Source of the DNA: Citreicoccus inhibens
GTDB lineage: Bacteria > Myxococcota > Myxococcia > Myxococcales > Myxococcaceae
Direction: 5' to 3'
Length of the DNA stretch: 64,000 bases
Assembly (NCBI RefSeq): GCF_019039035.1
Contig: NZ_JAHNZT010000022.1
Location: 1-64,000, forward strand
Part shown: positions 1 through 12,969 of the stretch, one piece after another
How positions within the stretch are numbered: the stretch's first letter is position 1
Layout of the letters: the number at the start of each line of letters is the position of its first letter
Program-made: the position numbers and the translations under genes
The notes under the pieces: model-generated
The model's input: only the letters and a program-made list of their open reading frames with translations
Database searches by the model: none
What the model was told of the DNA's origin: nothing

Positions 1-3889
<3,889 letters not shown>

Positions 3890-4207
3890 GGGAAGACAGC
3901 TCCTTCACGCCACGCGAACGCACCTTTCGCCTGGAAAACGGCTCTGGATGGCTCGATGGGGAAATGTTCAGTATCCAGCGATCCCAGAATAGGACACCTT
4001 CCCCCGCCGGTTCGTGGGGTGAGTCCCCACCTCTGGGCCTTGACGCCGTCGATTCCCGACCTCCGACCCCACTCTCTGACATCTGGTAAATTCAAGTGAG
4101 TCTGGAATAATGTGCAAATAGCTCAAGATTCGGGTATGGTGCCTCGCCAGTGACCGGGGGCATTCCCGAGGTCGCGAAGAAGGGGGGATTGCCGGAGGTC
4201 TCAGCCC
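3890..4207. other. Divergent intergenic region between NRPS and PhnD-type kinase
   Basis: This 318-bp gap holds no credible gene. It should carry the promoters of two divergent genes. A perfect stem GTGGGG/CCCCAC with a five-base loop lies at 4014-4030. An AT-richer island at about 4085-4135 contrasts with the surrounding high GC and is the likeliest promoter zone. No convincing sigma-70 or sigma-54 hexamers could be assigned. GGAGG at 4194-4198 serves the downstream TTG start. Confidence 0.5.
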
Positions 4208-6412
4208 TTGAAGGTGTCAGCCACTCCCATCCGCTTCGTGCTGTTTCCCTCGCTGGGCGAGGTGCGTGAGCACGTTCGGGTCGACCTGTTTGGCCGCGCC
4301 CTGTCGGAGCGGCTGGGGCGCAAGGTGGTGGTGGAGTTCGCCCCCACCTACGAGTTGCTGGAGTCCGAGCTGGTGGCGGGCCGCGTGGACATGGCGTGGG
4401 CCACCGCCGAGCAGTGCACCGCGTTCGAGTCCCGTGGCCGCGCCGTGCTGCGCGCGGTGCGCTCGGGGAGCTGGAGCTACCACTCGTCGCTGGTGTGCCG
4501 AGCGGACGAGCCGCTCACCCTGGCGTCGCTGAAGGGCAAGCGCGCCGCGTGGGTGGCGCCTCGGTCCACGGGAGGCCACCTCCTGGCGGTCGCGCATCTG
4601 CGCGCGCAGGGGCTGGAGCCGGACACGCTCTTCGCCGAGCAGCGCTTCGTGGGGACGTACCGACGCGCGCTCAACGCCGTGCTCGACGGCGAGGCGGATG
4701 TGGCCGCCACGTTCAGCAATCACCCGGACGAGCATGCGATGCGGGCCACGCTGGCCACCTACGTGGGGCGCGACGAGCGGCGGCTGCTGCCGTTCTCCTT
4801 CACGGGCGCCACGCTGTCGGACGGCATCATCCTGACGCGGCGCCTGTCCGCCACGGACGCGGCCGCGCTGGAGTCCATCCTCACGCGGATGAACACGGAT
4901 GGGGCGGGTCTGGAGATGTTGATGGGGCCCTTCCGTGTCGAGGGCTTCGTGCGCTCCGAGGACGGGCGCGTGGTGGCGCCGCCGCGCAGCACGACCCGGA
5001 GTGGCGAGTACCTGGTGGCCGAGCTGGATGCGGACACGCGCTGTCGGAGGCTCTGGTCTCCCACGGGGCACGCGTTCGGCCGTGCGCTGAGTGGCGCCGA
5101 GGGTTCGTTGCTCGTGGACGCGCTGGGGGATGAGGCGGCCGGGCCCTTGTTGCCGCTCATCCACGCGGTGCTGCGCGGGAGCGCGGGCGGCCGTCAGGAC
5201 TATCGGCTGGAGGTGGCGGGCGAGACGCGCTCATACGTCGCGGAGGTCACTCCGCATGAGGCCGCGGCCGATGAAGGGCAGGGCCCGCGCCTGGGGCTGC
5301 TCGTGCGGGACGTCTCGGGCCTCCGCTCGCTGGAGGATCCGCTGTATCGCCTGGCGTCCTTTCCGTTGCTGCACCCCGAGCCCCTGCTGGAGCTGGGAAC
5401 GGATGGGGAGCTGCGCTACGCCAACCCCGCCGCCTTCACGGCCTTCCCGGACCTGGTGGCGCGCGGTGACAAGCACCCGCTCGTCTACGCGGCGCTGATG
5501 TGGATCTGGCGCGGCGCGCCCGCGGGAGAGCCCGCCCCCACGGTGCATCTGGACGGGCGGTACTGGGAGCTGTCGGTGGCGCAGCTGTGGGATCCACCGG
5601 GCCTGCGCGTGTTCTCACGCGATGTGACGCTGCGCAAGCAACTGGAGGCGCGGCTCATCCAGTCGGACCGCCTGTCCGCGCTGGGGTCGCTGGCCGCGGC
5701 GGTGGGCCATGAGATGAACAACCCGCTGGCCTTCGTGCTGGCGAACCTCTCATACATGCGCGAGGAGTTGGACCGCCTGAAGGGCTCGCTGCGCGACGGG
5801 GGCGGCGCGCGGGCGACGGAGCTGGATGGCGTGATGGAGGCCCTGTCGGACACGCTGGAGGGCGCCACGCGGCTCAAGCACATCGTGCAGGACCTGCGGA
5901 CGCTCTCGCGCAAGCCGCCCGAGCATCAGGCGCGCGTGGAGGTTCAGCCCGTGCTGGAGCACGCGCTCAAGCTCATCCGGGGTGAGCTCCAGCACCGCGC
6001 GCGCTTGGAGCGCGACTTCCACGAGCTGTCCGCCGTGGACGCGGACGAGGCCCGCCTGAGCCAGCTCTTCCTCAACCTGCTGCTCAACGCCATCCACGCG
6101 ATGGACCCCGCCGACGCGGCGACCAACGTGCTGCGCGTCGCCGCCTATACCGGCCCGGACGGCGAGGTGGTGGTGGAGGTGCAGGACTCCGGCAAGGGCC
6201 TGTCGCCCGAGCTGCTCTCGCGCATCTTCGAGCCCTTCGCCACGGCGCGGCCCAACAGCACGGGACTGGGACTGTCGGTGAGCCACGCCATCGCCACGGG
6301 GCTGGGTGGCACGCTGCGCGCGGAGAGCCGCGAGGGTCGCGGCACTTTGCTCACCGTGACGCTGCCCGCCGCGGCGCAGCTCGCGGATCCCCGCACCTTG
6401 CTCGTGGGGTAG
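4208..6412 (+). CDS. Soluble sensor histidine kinase with N-terminal PhnD-like binding domain
   Basis: Residues 1 to about 255 resemble the phosphate/phosphonate periplasmic binding protein family (PhnD/SBP_bac), with the typical run GRVDMAWATAEQ, a LKGKRAAWVAP segment and a TGGHLLAV segment. There is no signal peptide or membrane segment, so this sensor appears cytoplasmic. PAS-like sequence occupies roughly 370-480. A HisKA domain carries His501 in GHEMNNPLAF, and a GHKL ATPase follows with N-box LFLNLLLNAIHAM, G1 DSGKGLS and G2 TGLGLSVSHA. The TTG start is chosen because GGAGG lies nine bases upstream; a GTG six bases further in is the alternative. No response regulator is adjacent, so the partner is unknown. 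The ligand is unknown; an oxyanion or small organic acid is an inference from the fold. Confidence 0.87.
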   Translation: MKVSATPIRFVLFPSLGEVREHVRVDLFGRALSERLGRKVVVEFAPTYELLESELVAGRVDMAWATAEQCTAFESRGRAVLRAVRSGSWSYHSSLVCRADEPLTLASLKGKRAAWVAPRSTGGHLLAVAHLRAQGLEPDTLFAEQRFVGTYRRALNAVLDGEADVAATFSNHPDEHAMRATLATYVGRDERRLLPFSFTGATLSDGIILTRRLSATDAAALESILTRMNTDGAGLEMLMGPFRVEGFVRSEDGRVVAPPRSTTRSGEYLVAELDADTRCRRLWSPTGHAFGRALSGAEGSLLVDALGDEAAGPLLPLIHAVLRGSAGGRQDYRLEVAGETRSYVAEVTPHEAAADEGQGPRLGLLVRDVSGLRSLEDPLYRLASFPLLHPEPLLELGTDGELRYANPAAFTAFPDLVARGDKHPLVYAALMWIWRGAPAGEPAPTVHLDGRYWELSVAQLWDPPGLRVFSRDVTLRKQLEARLIQSDRLSALGSLAAAVGHEMNNPLAFVLANLSYMREELDRLKGSLRDGGGARATELDGVMEALSDTLEGATRLKHIVQDLRTLSRKPPEHQARVEVQPVLEHALKLIRGELQHRARLERDFHELSAVDADEARLSQLFLNLLLNAIHAMDPADAATNVLRVAAYTGPDGEVVVEVQDSGKGLSPELLSRIFEPFATARPNSTGLGLSVSHAIATGLGGTLRAESREGRGTLLTVTLPAAAQLADPRTLLVG

Positions 6413-6485
6413 GCGTCCCGCGCGGGACGGGCCTGCTGGCCTGAGCCCGAGTCGCTAGACTGCCGGCATGGCGAGAGGACGGGTC

Positions 6486-8312
6486 ATGCTTCGAGCAGTG
6501 CGAGGGTGGATGTTGGGCGTCATCGCGTCGCTGCCGTTGGGCACCGCGGTCGCGGCGCCCACGGTGAAGGCGAAGTCCAGCGCGGGGGCGACCCTGAACG
6601 CGCTCATCCAGAGCGAGTGGCAGTACCAGTTGGAGCGCAGCCCCACGTATGCCTCGGTGCTGGGTGACCGTCGCTGGAATGATCGCTGGGACGACCGCAG
6701 CCTCGGCGGAATCGAGGCCGACCATCAGCACAGCCTCAAGGTGTTGGCGAAGCTCGACGCGGTGGACCGCAAGCAGCTGAGCGCGCGCGAGCTGCTCGAC
6801 TATGAGCTGTTCCGCCGCGACTACGAGACGTGGGTGGAGGAGCACCGCTTCAAGTGGTACCTGCTGCCCACGAATCAAATGGGAGGGCTTCCCGAGGGCA
6901 TCCGCCAGCCGCCGGGCATCCAGACCGCGTACCAGTTCGCGGACACGCTGCGCTTCGACACGGTGAAGGACTACGAGGACTGGATCGCCCGGCTCGGCTC
7001 CTTCGGGACCTACGCGGAGCAGGTGACGGCGCTGATGCGCGAGGGCATGCGCGAGCACCGCGTGCATCCGAAGGTCGCGCTCCAGCGCATCCCTCCGCAG
7101 CTGGAGAAGCAGCTCGTGGACGAGCCGACGCGCAGCGGCTTCTACGGCCCCTTCACGCGCTTCCCGGCCAGCATCTCCGCCTCGGAGCAGGCGCGGCTCG
7201 CCACCGCGGGGAAGGCCGCCATCGCGACCACGGTCCTGCCCGCGCTCCGCCGCTTCCACGCGTTCCTCACGCAAGAGTACATCGCCGCCGCGCCCGAGCA
7301 GGTGGGGGCGTGGCAACTCCCCGAGGGCGCGCAGCTCTATGCGTTCATGGCGCGCACGTTCACCACCACGCGCCTGACACCCGAGGAGATCCACGCGCTG
7401 GGGCTCTCGGAGGTGCAGCGGCTGCGCGCGGAGATGGAGGTGGTGAAGGTGAAGGCCGGCTTCCAGGGCACGCTGCCGGAGTTCTTCCGCTTCCTGCGCG
7501 ATGATCCGCGCTTCTACTCGACGACGGGCGAGGACCTGCTGATGCGCTACCGGGCGCTCTCCAAGCGAATCGACCCGCTGCTCGTGAAGCTGTTCAAGAC
7601 ATTTCCGCGCCTGCCCTACGGCGTCGAGGCCACGCCGGACGAGATGGCCCCCGATACGACGACGGGCTTCTACTATCCCGCCGCGTCGGATGGCTCGCGC
7701 CCCGGCACGTACCTGGTGAACCTCTACCGCCCGGAGACGCGCCCGCGCTGGGAGATGGTCCCCCTCACGCTGCACGAGGCCGTGCCCGGCCACCACTTCC
7801 AGACCTCGCTGGCCGCGGAGCAGGCGTCGCTGCCCGAGTTCCGCCGCTTCGGCTACTACGTCGCGTACGGCGAGGGCTGGGCGCTGTACTGCGAGACGCT
7901 CGGTGATGAGCTGGGGTTGTACGAGGACCCGTACGACAAGTTCGGGCAGCTGGCCTACGACATGTGGCGCGCGGTCCGGCTGGTGGTGGACACGGGCATG
8001 CACGCCAAGCGGTGGACCCGCCAGCAGGCCATCGACTACTTCCTGGAGAACTCACCGCGCCCGATGCTCGACATCACCAACGAGATTGATCGGTACATCG
8101 TCTGGCCGGGCCAGGCGCTGGCCTACAAGGTGGGGCAGCTCAAGATTCGTGAGCTGCGCACGCGCGCGGAGAAGGCGCTGGGCCCCGCGTTCGACGTGCG
8201 CGCGTTTCACGACGTGGTGTTGCTCGATGGCTCGCTGCCGCTCGACGTGCTGGAGCGCAAGGTGGAGGCGTGGATCGCCGCGTCCGCCGGTGGCCGCCAC
8301 ATGAACCACTGA
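6486..8312 (+). CDS. DUF885 family secreted metallopeptidase-like protein
   Basis: The 608-residue protein belongs to the DUF885 family, which shares features with zinc carboxypeptidase-like enzymes. The signature LHEAVPGHHFQ (His430 and following) gives the expected HExxPGHH metal site, and EGWALYCE downstream is the second conserved family motif. An N-terminal signal peptide is visible, with basic residues, a hydrophobic stretch and a GTAVAA cleavage zone, so the protein is exported. The start at 6486 is preferred over the in-frame ATG at 6468 because GAGAGG lies seven bases upstream and the signal peptide then begins normally. Its 3' end overlaps the convergent GNAT gene by 106 bp. The substrate is not known; degradation of oligopeptides outside the cytoplasm is inferred. 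Confidence 0.88.
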   Translation: MLRAVRGWMLGVIASLPLGTAVAAPTVKAKSSAGATLNALIQSEWQYQLERSPTYASVLGDRRWNDRWDDRSLGGIEADHQHSLKVLAKLDAVDRKQLSARELLDYELFRRDYETWVEEHRFKWYLLPTNQMGGLPEGIRQPPGIQTAYQFADTLRFDTVKDYEDWIARLGSFGTYAEQVTALMREGMREHRVHPKVALQRIPPQLEKQLVDEPTRSGFYGPFTRFPASISASEQARLATAGKAAIATTVLPALRRFHAFLTQEYIAAAPEQVGAWQLPEGAQLYAFMARTFTTTRLTPEEIHALGLSEVQRLRAEMEVVKVKAGFQGTLPEFFRFLRDDPRFYSTTGEDLLMRYRALSKRIDPLLVKLFKTFPRLPYGVEATPDEMAPDTTTGFYYPAASDGSRPGTYLVNLYRPETRPRWEMVPLTLHEAVPGHHFQTSLAAEQASLPEFRRFGYYVAYGEGWALYCETLGDELGLYEDPYDKFGQLAYDMWRAVRLVVDTGMHAKRWTRQQAIDYFLENSPRPMLDITNEIDRYIVWPGQALAYKVGQLKIRELRTRAEKALGPAFDVRAFHDVVLLDGSLPLDVLERKVEAWIAASAGGRHMNH

Positions 8313-8899
8313 GGCGGACCTCCGTCGAAGCAGGGCTCGCTGCGCTGCACCTCGAAACCGAAGCCCTCGTACCAGCTCCGATTCGTGGGCCGAGCCGTTT
8401 CGAGGAAGCAGGGCTCGCCTTGCGCATCCACCATCTGGAGGCCCCGGTTCATCAGCCGGGCCCCCAGGCCCTTGCCCTGCGCGCCCGAGTCGATGGCGAT
8501 GGTGGCCAGGTACCAGTGCTTGGGCGTGTGCGGATGGTAGCGGTCGAGCCGGATGAGCGCCTGGAGCCCCAGCCCCGCGCGCCGCGGGAAGTAGCGCAGC
8601 GCCGCGGTGGCGGTGGAGAACATTCCCGCTTGCCGACGGAGGGACTGGGGATAGGCGCCCGGGCGCAGCCATGCGGCGAGTCCCAACAGGCGCTCGCCCT
8701 CGACGAGCGCGTGAACCACGCCGTGCTCGAGGCAATCCACGATGGTGGAGTGATAGACGCGCGAGGTCACCACCGCGCGCTTCTGGGCGTCGCTGGGGAA
8801 CAGCTCGGCGAGCAGCGGATAATCACCGAAGGCCCGTGCGCACAGGGGGCCGACCTGGTCGATGAACTCCGGTGCGAGCTCCTGGAGCATCACGTTCAT
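8207..8899 (-). CDS. GNAT family N-acetyltransferase
   Basis: A 230-residue GNAT-fold acetyltransferase. The acetyl-CoA pyrophosphate loop is visible as AQGKGLGARLMNRG in the middle of the protein, preceded by the beta-strand WYLATIAID and followed by CFLETARPTNRSWYEGFGF, the usual last motif of the fold. The ATG at 8899 is the natural start. The last 35 codons run antiparallel into the end of the DUF885 gene, an unusually long convergent overlap; the Ser/Thr-rich tail beyond the GNAT core may be a read-on extension without function. The substrate cannot be predicted. The domain call is firm and the role unknown. Confidence 0.85.
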   Translation of the reverse strand: MNVMLQELAPEFIDQVGPLCARAFGDYPLLAELFPSDAQKRAVVTSRVYHSTIVDCLEHGVVHALVEGERLLGLAAWLRPGAYPQSLRRQAGMFSTATAALRYFPRRAGLGLQALIRLDRYHPHTPKHWYLATIAIDSGAQGKGLGARLMNRGLQMVDAQGEPCFLETARPTNRSWYEGFGFEVQRSEPCFDGGPPQWFMWRPPADAAIHASTLRSSTSSGSEPSSNTTS

Positions 8900-9057
8900 G
8901 ATGCCTCATTAAATACGCATGAGGGCTCGCGCCGGCCGCTGGCTTGCCCGCTTCGAGATGTGCCCCGGAGCGCCGGCGAATGTTCACCGGCGGGCTCGGG
9001 CCTCTGGCGTCATCGCAGTGCGCTGGGGGTTGGCGCGCTCCCGGCGAGGGCGGCCCC

Positions 9058-10320
9058 TCAGGCGACGGTTCCACCCGCGTAGAGGCGGCGGTGCTCGCGG
9101 ATCTCCGCGAGGCGGAACGTGCCGGGCTCGGGCGTCAGGGCCTCGGGCGCGTCGGGCGCCAACCCCATGAGTCGCTCGTACTCCTCCACGCTGACGCGCT
9201 CGCGTCGGGCGAGCACGTCCTCCACGCCGGCGCGCGCCATGCGCTCCGCGGCCTTCTCGCCCACGACGCCGGAGTAGAACTCCGCACAGCAGCCGCTGCC
9301 GTAGGACAGCAGGCCGATCCGCTGGCCCGCGAGCGTGGCCGCCTCGGCGTCCAGCAGACCCGTCAGGGCGAGGTACAGCGAGGCGGTGTAGACGTTGCCC
9401 ACGCGCGCGTTGACGTTCAGCGAGCGCGCCACCTGGGCGTCGAAGCTGGCGGCGGACTTGGCCACCGCCTCGCGTGCCTCGGGCGTGTTCGGCCCGGGGC
9501 CGACCGCGTCCTCCAAGTCGCACAGCCGCACCTGGGTGTGGGCCTTGCGGGCCATCTTGCAGAAGGGCACGTGGTACGCGATGCGCGCGAGCTGCTCGCT
9601 CGGCATCGTGCCGCCCCACCGCACCAGCCCCTGCGCCAGCGCGCGCTCGCGCCAGCCCCGGTACGCGCCCGAGAGCGCGTCCAGGTAGCAGTTGATGGAG
9701 TAGTGCCCGTCCACCAGGGCCTCGCGCCGACCCACCGGGCGCCAGAAGTCATACACGTCCACGGTGCACGCGCCGTTGAGCCCCACGTCCATCGCGAGCA
9801 GGTCCGGCTGCTCGGAGACGAGCAGCGCCACCGCGCCGCCGCCCTGGGTGGGCTCGCCCGCGGTCTTGATGCCGTAGCGCGCGATGTCCGTGCACACCAC
9901 CAGCGCCGAGCGGCCCGCGCCCGCGCCCGAGGCGATCCACTCCACCGCGGCCATCAGGCCCGCCGTGCCGCCGTAGCAGGCGTGCTGCGCGTCGAAGCTG
10001 CGCATGGCGCGCGGCAGCTTGAGCAGGCCGTGCACGTGCGAGGCGATGGGCTTCGAGTGGTCCACGCCCGTCTCGGTGCCCACCACGAGCATGCCCAGCT
10101 TCGCGGGGTCCACGTCCTGCTGCTTGAGCAGCCGGGCCGCCGCCGTGGCGGCCAGCGCCACCGCGTCCTCGCCCGGATCGTTCACGGCCATCTCACGTGC
10201 GCCAAGGCCCGCGGTGTACTTGGCGGGATCCACGCCGCGCGCTCGCGCCAGGTCCTCGATGTCCACGTACCGGCGCGGGACCGCGATGGCCAGCGCCTCG
10301 ATTCCAACCCGCTTCTTCAT
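9058..10320 (-). CDS. mvaS: Hydroxymethylglutaryl-CoA synthase MvaS
   Basis: The 420-residue protein condenses acetyl-CoA with acetoacetyl-CoA to HMG-CoA. The catalytic cysteine is Cys115 in DAQHACYGGTAG, and Glu83 lies in VGTETGVDHSK, matching the general acid/base position of bacterial MvaS. The start MKKRVGIEAL at 10320 fits the family N terminus; the frame stays open upstream into aibC but without homology. This is the last gene of the aib operon, 31 bp after aibC. In M. xanthus the same gene group supplies HMG-CoA both to the mevalonate pathway and to alternative isovaleryl-CoA formation. No other mevalonate gene is in the window, which supports the isovaleryl-CoA role. Confidence 0.95.
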   Translation of the reverse strand: MKKRVGIEALAIAVPRRYVDIEDLARARGVDPAKYTAGLGAREMAVNDPGEDAVALAATAAARLLKQQDVDPAKLGMLVVGTETGVDHSKPIASHVHGLLKLPRAMRSFDAQHACYGGTAGLMAAVEWIASGAGAGRSALVVCTDIARYGIKTAGEPTQGGGAVALLVSEQPDLLAMDVGLNGACTVDVYDFWRPVGRREALVDGHYSINCYLDALSGAYRGWRERALAQGLVRWGGTMPSEQLARIAYHVPFCKMARKAHTQVRLCDLEDAVGPGPNTPEAREAVAKSAASFDAQVARSLNVNARVGNVYTASLYLALTGLLDAEAATLAGQRIGLLSYGSGCCAEFYSGVVGEKAAERMARAGVEDVLARRERVSVEEYERLMGLAPDAPEALTPEPGTFRLAEIREHRRLYAGGTVA

Positions 10321-10351
10321 AGGTGAACTCCGTAGAAAGTCCTGTGTTGCT

Positions 10352-11389
10352 TCACGCCTGGGGCGGCACCAGCACCAGCCGGCCCGCGACCTCGCGGTTC
10401 TCCAACCGGAAGTGCGCGCGAGAGGCATCCGCCAGCGGCACCGTCTCCGACACGAACGGACGAATCTTCCCCGCCGCCGTCAGCCGCAGCGCCTCGTCCA
10501 ACTCGTCGCGCGTGGTCGCGTAGGCGCCGAGGATCTCCAGCTCCTTCACGATGACGAGTCCGGGGTTGAGGTTCACCACGCCCGACTCCAGGTTTCCCAC
10601 CACCGCCACGCGACCGCCCGGCGCCATGGCCTTCATCGTCTGGTCGAAGGTGGCGCTGCCCACGATTTCAATCGCCACGTCCACGCCGTTGCCCTGCGTG
10701 CGCTTGCGGACCTCGGACGCGAAGTCCAGCCCGCGCGAGACGATGACCTCGTCGGCGCCCGCTTCGCGCAGCGCCTGCACCTTGGCCTCGCCAGAGGTGA
10801 TGGCGATGACGCGCGCGCCGTCCACCTTGGCGAGTTGCACCGAGGACAGGCCCACGCCGCCGCTGGCGCCGGTGATGAGCACCGTCTCGCCTGCCTGGAT
10901 GCGCGCGCGCGTGCGCAGCGTGTGCACCGCCGTGCCGGTGGTGCAGCACACCGTGGCGGCCTCGGCCCAGGGCAGGCCTTCCGGCACGCGGCCCAGGCCC
11001 GCCACCGGCGCGACCATGAACTGCGCGTAGCCACCCTGAAGCTCTTCGCCGAAGAAGCGGTTGTCGCGCTTGCAGAGGCTGTTGCGGCCGGCGCGGCAGA
11101 GCGCGCACTCGCCACAGGACAGGCGCTGGAGCGTGGCGGCGCGATCGCCCACCTTCCATCCCGGCGTGTCGGGGCCGACGTCCACGACCTCGCCCGCGGC
11201 CTCGTGGCCGAGGATGGCGGGGACGTGCGTGCGCGGCAGGTTGCCTCGGCGGTTGATGACGTCGTGGTAGCAGACGCCGCACGCGTGCACCCGCAGCAGC
11301 ACTTCACCGCGTCCCGGGCTGGGGACCGGGACGTTCTCAAGGCGCAGGTTTCCTGCATCGCCGAACTGGCGAAGGACAACGGCTTCCAT
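10352..11389 (-). CDS. aibC: AibC, medium-chain dehydrogenase/reductase making isovaleryl-CoA
   Basis: A 345-residue zinc-type MDR protein. It has Cys40 and His62 (GHEAAGEV) as catalytic-zinc ligand candidates, the structural-zinc quartet Cys92, Cys95, Cys98 and Cys106, and the dinucleotide motif GASGGVGLSSVQLAK. Position in the operon between aibB and mvaS identifies it as AibC, which in M. xanthus reduces 3,3-dimethylacrylyl-CoA to isovaleryl-CoA. The assignment combines the sequence family (seen) with locus synteny (known for M. xanthus); by sequence alone it could be any quinone-reductase-like or alcohol-dehydrogenase-like MDR. A 39-bp gap separates it from aibB. Confidence 0.9.
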   Translation of the reverse strand: MEAVVLRQFGDAGNLRLENVPVPSPGRGEVLLRVHACGVCYHDVINRRGNLPRTHVPAILGHEAAGEVVDVGPDTPGWKVGDRAATLQRLSCGECALCRAGRNSLCKRDNRFFGEELQGGYAQFMVAPVAGLGRVPEGLPWAEAATVCCTTGTAVHTLRTRARIQAGETVLITGASGGVGLSSVQLAKVDGARVIAITSGEAKVQALREAGADEVIVSRGLDFASEVRKRTQGNGVDVAIEIVGSATFDQTMKAMAPGGRVAVVGNLESGVVNLNPGLVIVKELEILGAYATTRDELDEALRLTAAGKIRPFVSETVPLADASRAHFRLENREVAGRLVLVPPQA

Positions 11390-11428
11390 CTTCGTGCCTC
11401 TCTGGTGAGTAACGGGTATGCGGGCGCT

Positions 11429-12172
11429 TCAGGCCCCCACGAGCGAGTCGCGGAGGTTGCGCGGATCCAACGCGCGGATGGCCGACAGGGTGCGCGAGTC
11501 GGGGAGCGGGGTGACGGGCAGCGCGTCCGGCACGGTGAACTCGAAGCCGGTGCGCTCGGCGATGGTCTCCACCTGCGCCCACGGGTGGCGGGCCAGCAGC
11601 TTCGCGCCGTCGCCGCCCAGCTCGAACACGCCCAGGTCGGAGATGAGCCGCACGGGCCGGCGCGGATCCCGCGTGGTGGCCACCTGCACCTCGGGCACCA
11701 GGTTGCGTCGCGACTGCCGAGGGATGAGCAGCACCGGCCGGCGCACCCACTGCCGCAGCGTCGCCGCGCCCGCCACGCCCGGGAACTTGCTGCGCGGACG
11801 CTCCAGGCTGCCGGAGGCCGTCATGTTGGTGCGGCCCGCGGCATCCACCTCGGCCGCGCCGAAGAAGACGGTGTCCACGCGCCCGCGCCGCGCATGGTCG
11901 AAGAGGTCCGGAATGGACACCTCCGCCGAGCGGCCATCCAGGTAGCCCAGGTCCTCGGACGAGGGGAACAGCGAGGGCAGGTCGGGATCCAACGAGCCCA
12001 CACAGGCGATGTACGTGAGCCCCGGCGCGTGCGTCGCCTTCGCCACCGCGATGGCGAGGATGGGCAGGGGGGAGGCCACGCCCGTGGCGACCACCGCGTC
12101 CTCTTCAATCTCCCGCGCCAGCAACGAGACGACCGTCTCCGCAGGCGTCGCATCCATCATCAAGGCCGTCAT
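11429..12172 (-). CDS. aibB: AibB, beta subunit of 3-methylglutaconyl-CoA decarboxylase (CoA-transferase fold)
   Basis: 247 residues with the fold of glutaconate CoA-transferase beta subunits: an ATGVASPLPILAIAVAKATH segment near the N terminus, a GSLDPDLPSLFPSSEDLGYL stretch and a conserved FDHARRGRVDTVFFGAAEVD region. In the M. xanthus aib locus the AibA/AibB pair does not transfer CoA but decarboxylates 3-methylglutaconyl-CoA to 3,3-dimethylacrylyl-CoA. The start is the ATG at 12172, whose bases overlap the aibA stop as ATGA; the longer open frame upstream is only the shadow of aibA. A bona fide CoA-transferase role is the alternative, but the neighbours argue for AibB. Confidence 0.9.
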   Translation of the reverse strand: MTALMMDATPAETVVSLLAREIEEDAVVATGVASPLPILAIAVAKATHAPGLTYIACVGSLDPDLPSLFPSSEDLGYLDGRSAEVSIPDLFDHARRGRVDTVFFGAAEVDAAGRTNMTASGSLERPRSKFPGVAGAATLRQWVRRPVLLIPRQSRRNLVPEVQVATTRDPRRPVRLISDLGVFELGGDGAKLLARHPWAQVETIAERTGFEFTVPDALPVTPLPDSRTLSAIRALDPRNLRDSLVGA

Positions 12173-12969
12173 GCCGCGCTCCGGGTGGTCCGCATCGCTT
12201 GGAGGAACTCCTGCTCCTGGCCGTGCTCGGCGAGCGCCAGGTAGCGCGCGAGGGCCTCGTCGTCGTGCGGGTACAGGCCCGTGCACCCGGTGGGCAGCGC
12301 GCCGCCTTGGGCGAGCGCCACGCGCTCCACCTGGAAGCCGGGGATCGTCACGCGGGGCAGGCGCTCCACGCGCTCCTCCGCGGTGGCGATGACTCTCCGA
12401 GCCGCGCCCGCCACCAGCAGGTCCGTGGTGGGGTCCTCGATGAAGAGGTTGCCGCGCTCATCCGCCGCGCGGGCGTGGATGAGCGCCACGTCCGGGTAGT
12501 ACGCGGGCTCCACCGGGACACTCTCGCCGGTGAACGGATCCACCACGCGCAGCGGCGGCTCCGCGTCCGCGAGCGCGGACACATCCGAGTCCGGCGCGGG
12601 CAGGAACGGCACGCCCATGGACGCCGCGCGCAGCCGCTGCACGATGCGGTAACCGTCATGCTCGCGCCACGCGACGGTGCCCTGTTCGATGGCGCGCTTC
12701 AGGCACGGCATGGGGCGCACGCGGCCCGCGAGGCTCAGCGCGCCGAAGGGCAGCTCCACGCGCGCCAGACATCCGCCGGCCATGAGGAACTCGGCGGGCA
12801 GGGGGTTGGGAAGCGAGATGAGGCTCAGGCCGCGCTTGCCCTGGGCGATGAGCTCCATCACCAGCGCCATGGGCGCACGGCCCAACATGAAGCCTCCGGT
12901 GGCGAGCGAAGCGCCGTCCGGGATGGAGGCCACGGCCTCCGTCAGCGAGCACCAGCGAGGCGACTTCAC
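12169..12969 (-). CDS. aibA: AibA, alpha subunit of 3-methylglutaconyl-CoA decarboxylase (CoA-transferase fold)
   Basis: 266 residues, family of glutaconate CoA-transferase alpha subunits. Visible features are the N-terminal SLTEAVASIPDGASLATGGF with the glycine loop of CoA-transferases, LSLISLPNPLPAEFLMAGG, and ALIHARAADERGNLFIED, a segment conserved in alpha subunits. Together with AibB it forms the decarboxylase of the alternative isovaleryl-CoA route. The GTG start at 12969 overlaps the aibR stop as GTGA, and its own stop overlaps aibB as ATGA, so the three genes are probably translationally coupled. Expression should follow AibR control from the upstream operators. Confidence 0.9.
   Translation of the reverse strand: MKSPRWCSLTEAVASIPDGASLATGGFMLGRAPMALVMELIAQGKRGLSLISLPNPLPAEFLMAGGCLARVELPFGALSLAGRVRPMPCLKRAIEQGTVAWREHDGYRIVQRLRAASMGVPFLPAPDSDVSALADAEPPLRVVDPFTGESVPVEPAYYPDVALIHARAADERGNLFIEDPTTDLLVAGAARRVIATAEERVERLPRVTIPGFQVERVALAQGGALPTGCTGLYPHDDEALARYLALAEHGQEQEFLQAMRTTRSAA

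Noticed and set aside
4040-4070. TTGACG as -35 box in front of the PhnD-type kinase
   Set aside because: No AT-rich -10 element is found at the proper distance; a single hexamer match is not enough.
10004-12244. Open frame of 746 codons on the + strand
   Set aside because: It lies antisense to aibC, aibB and part of mvaS, which have clear homology. Composition is typical of shadow frames.
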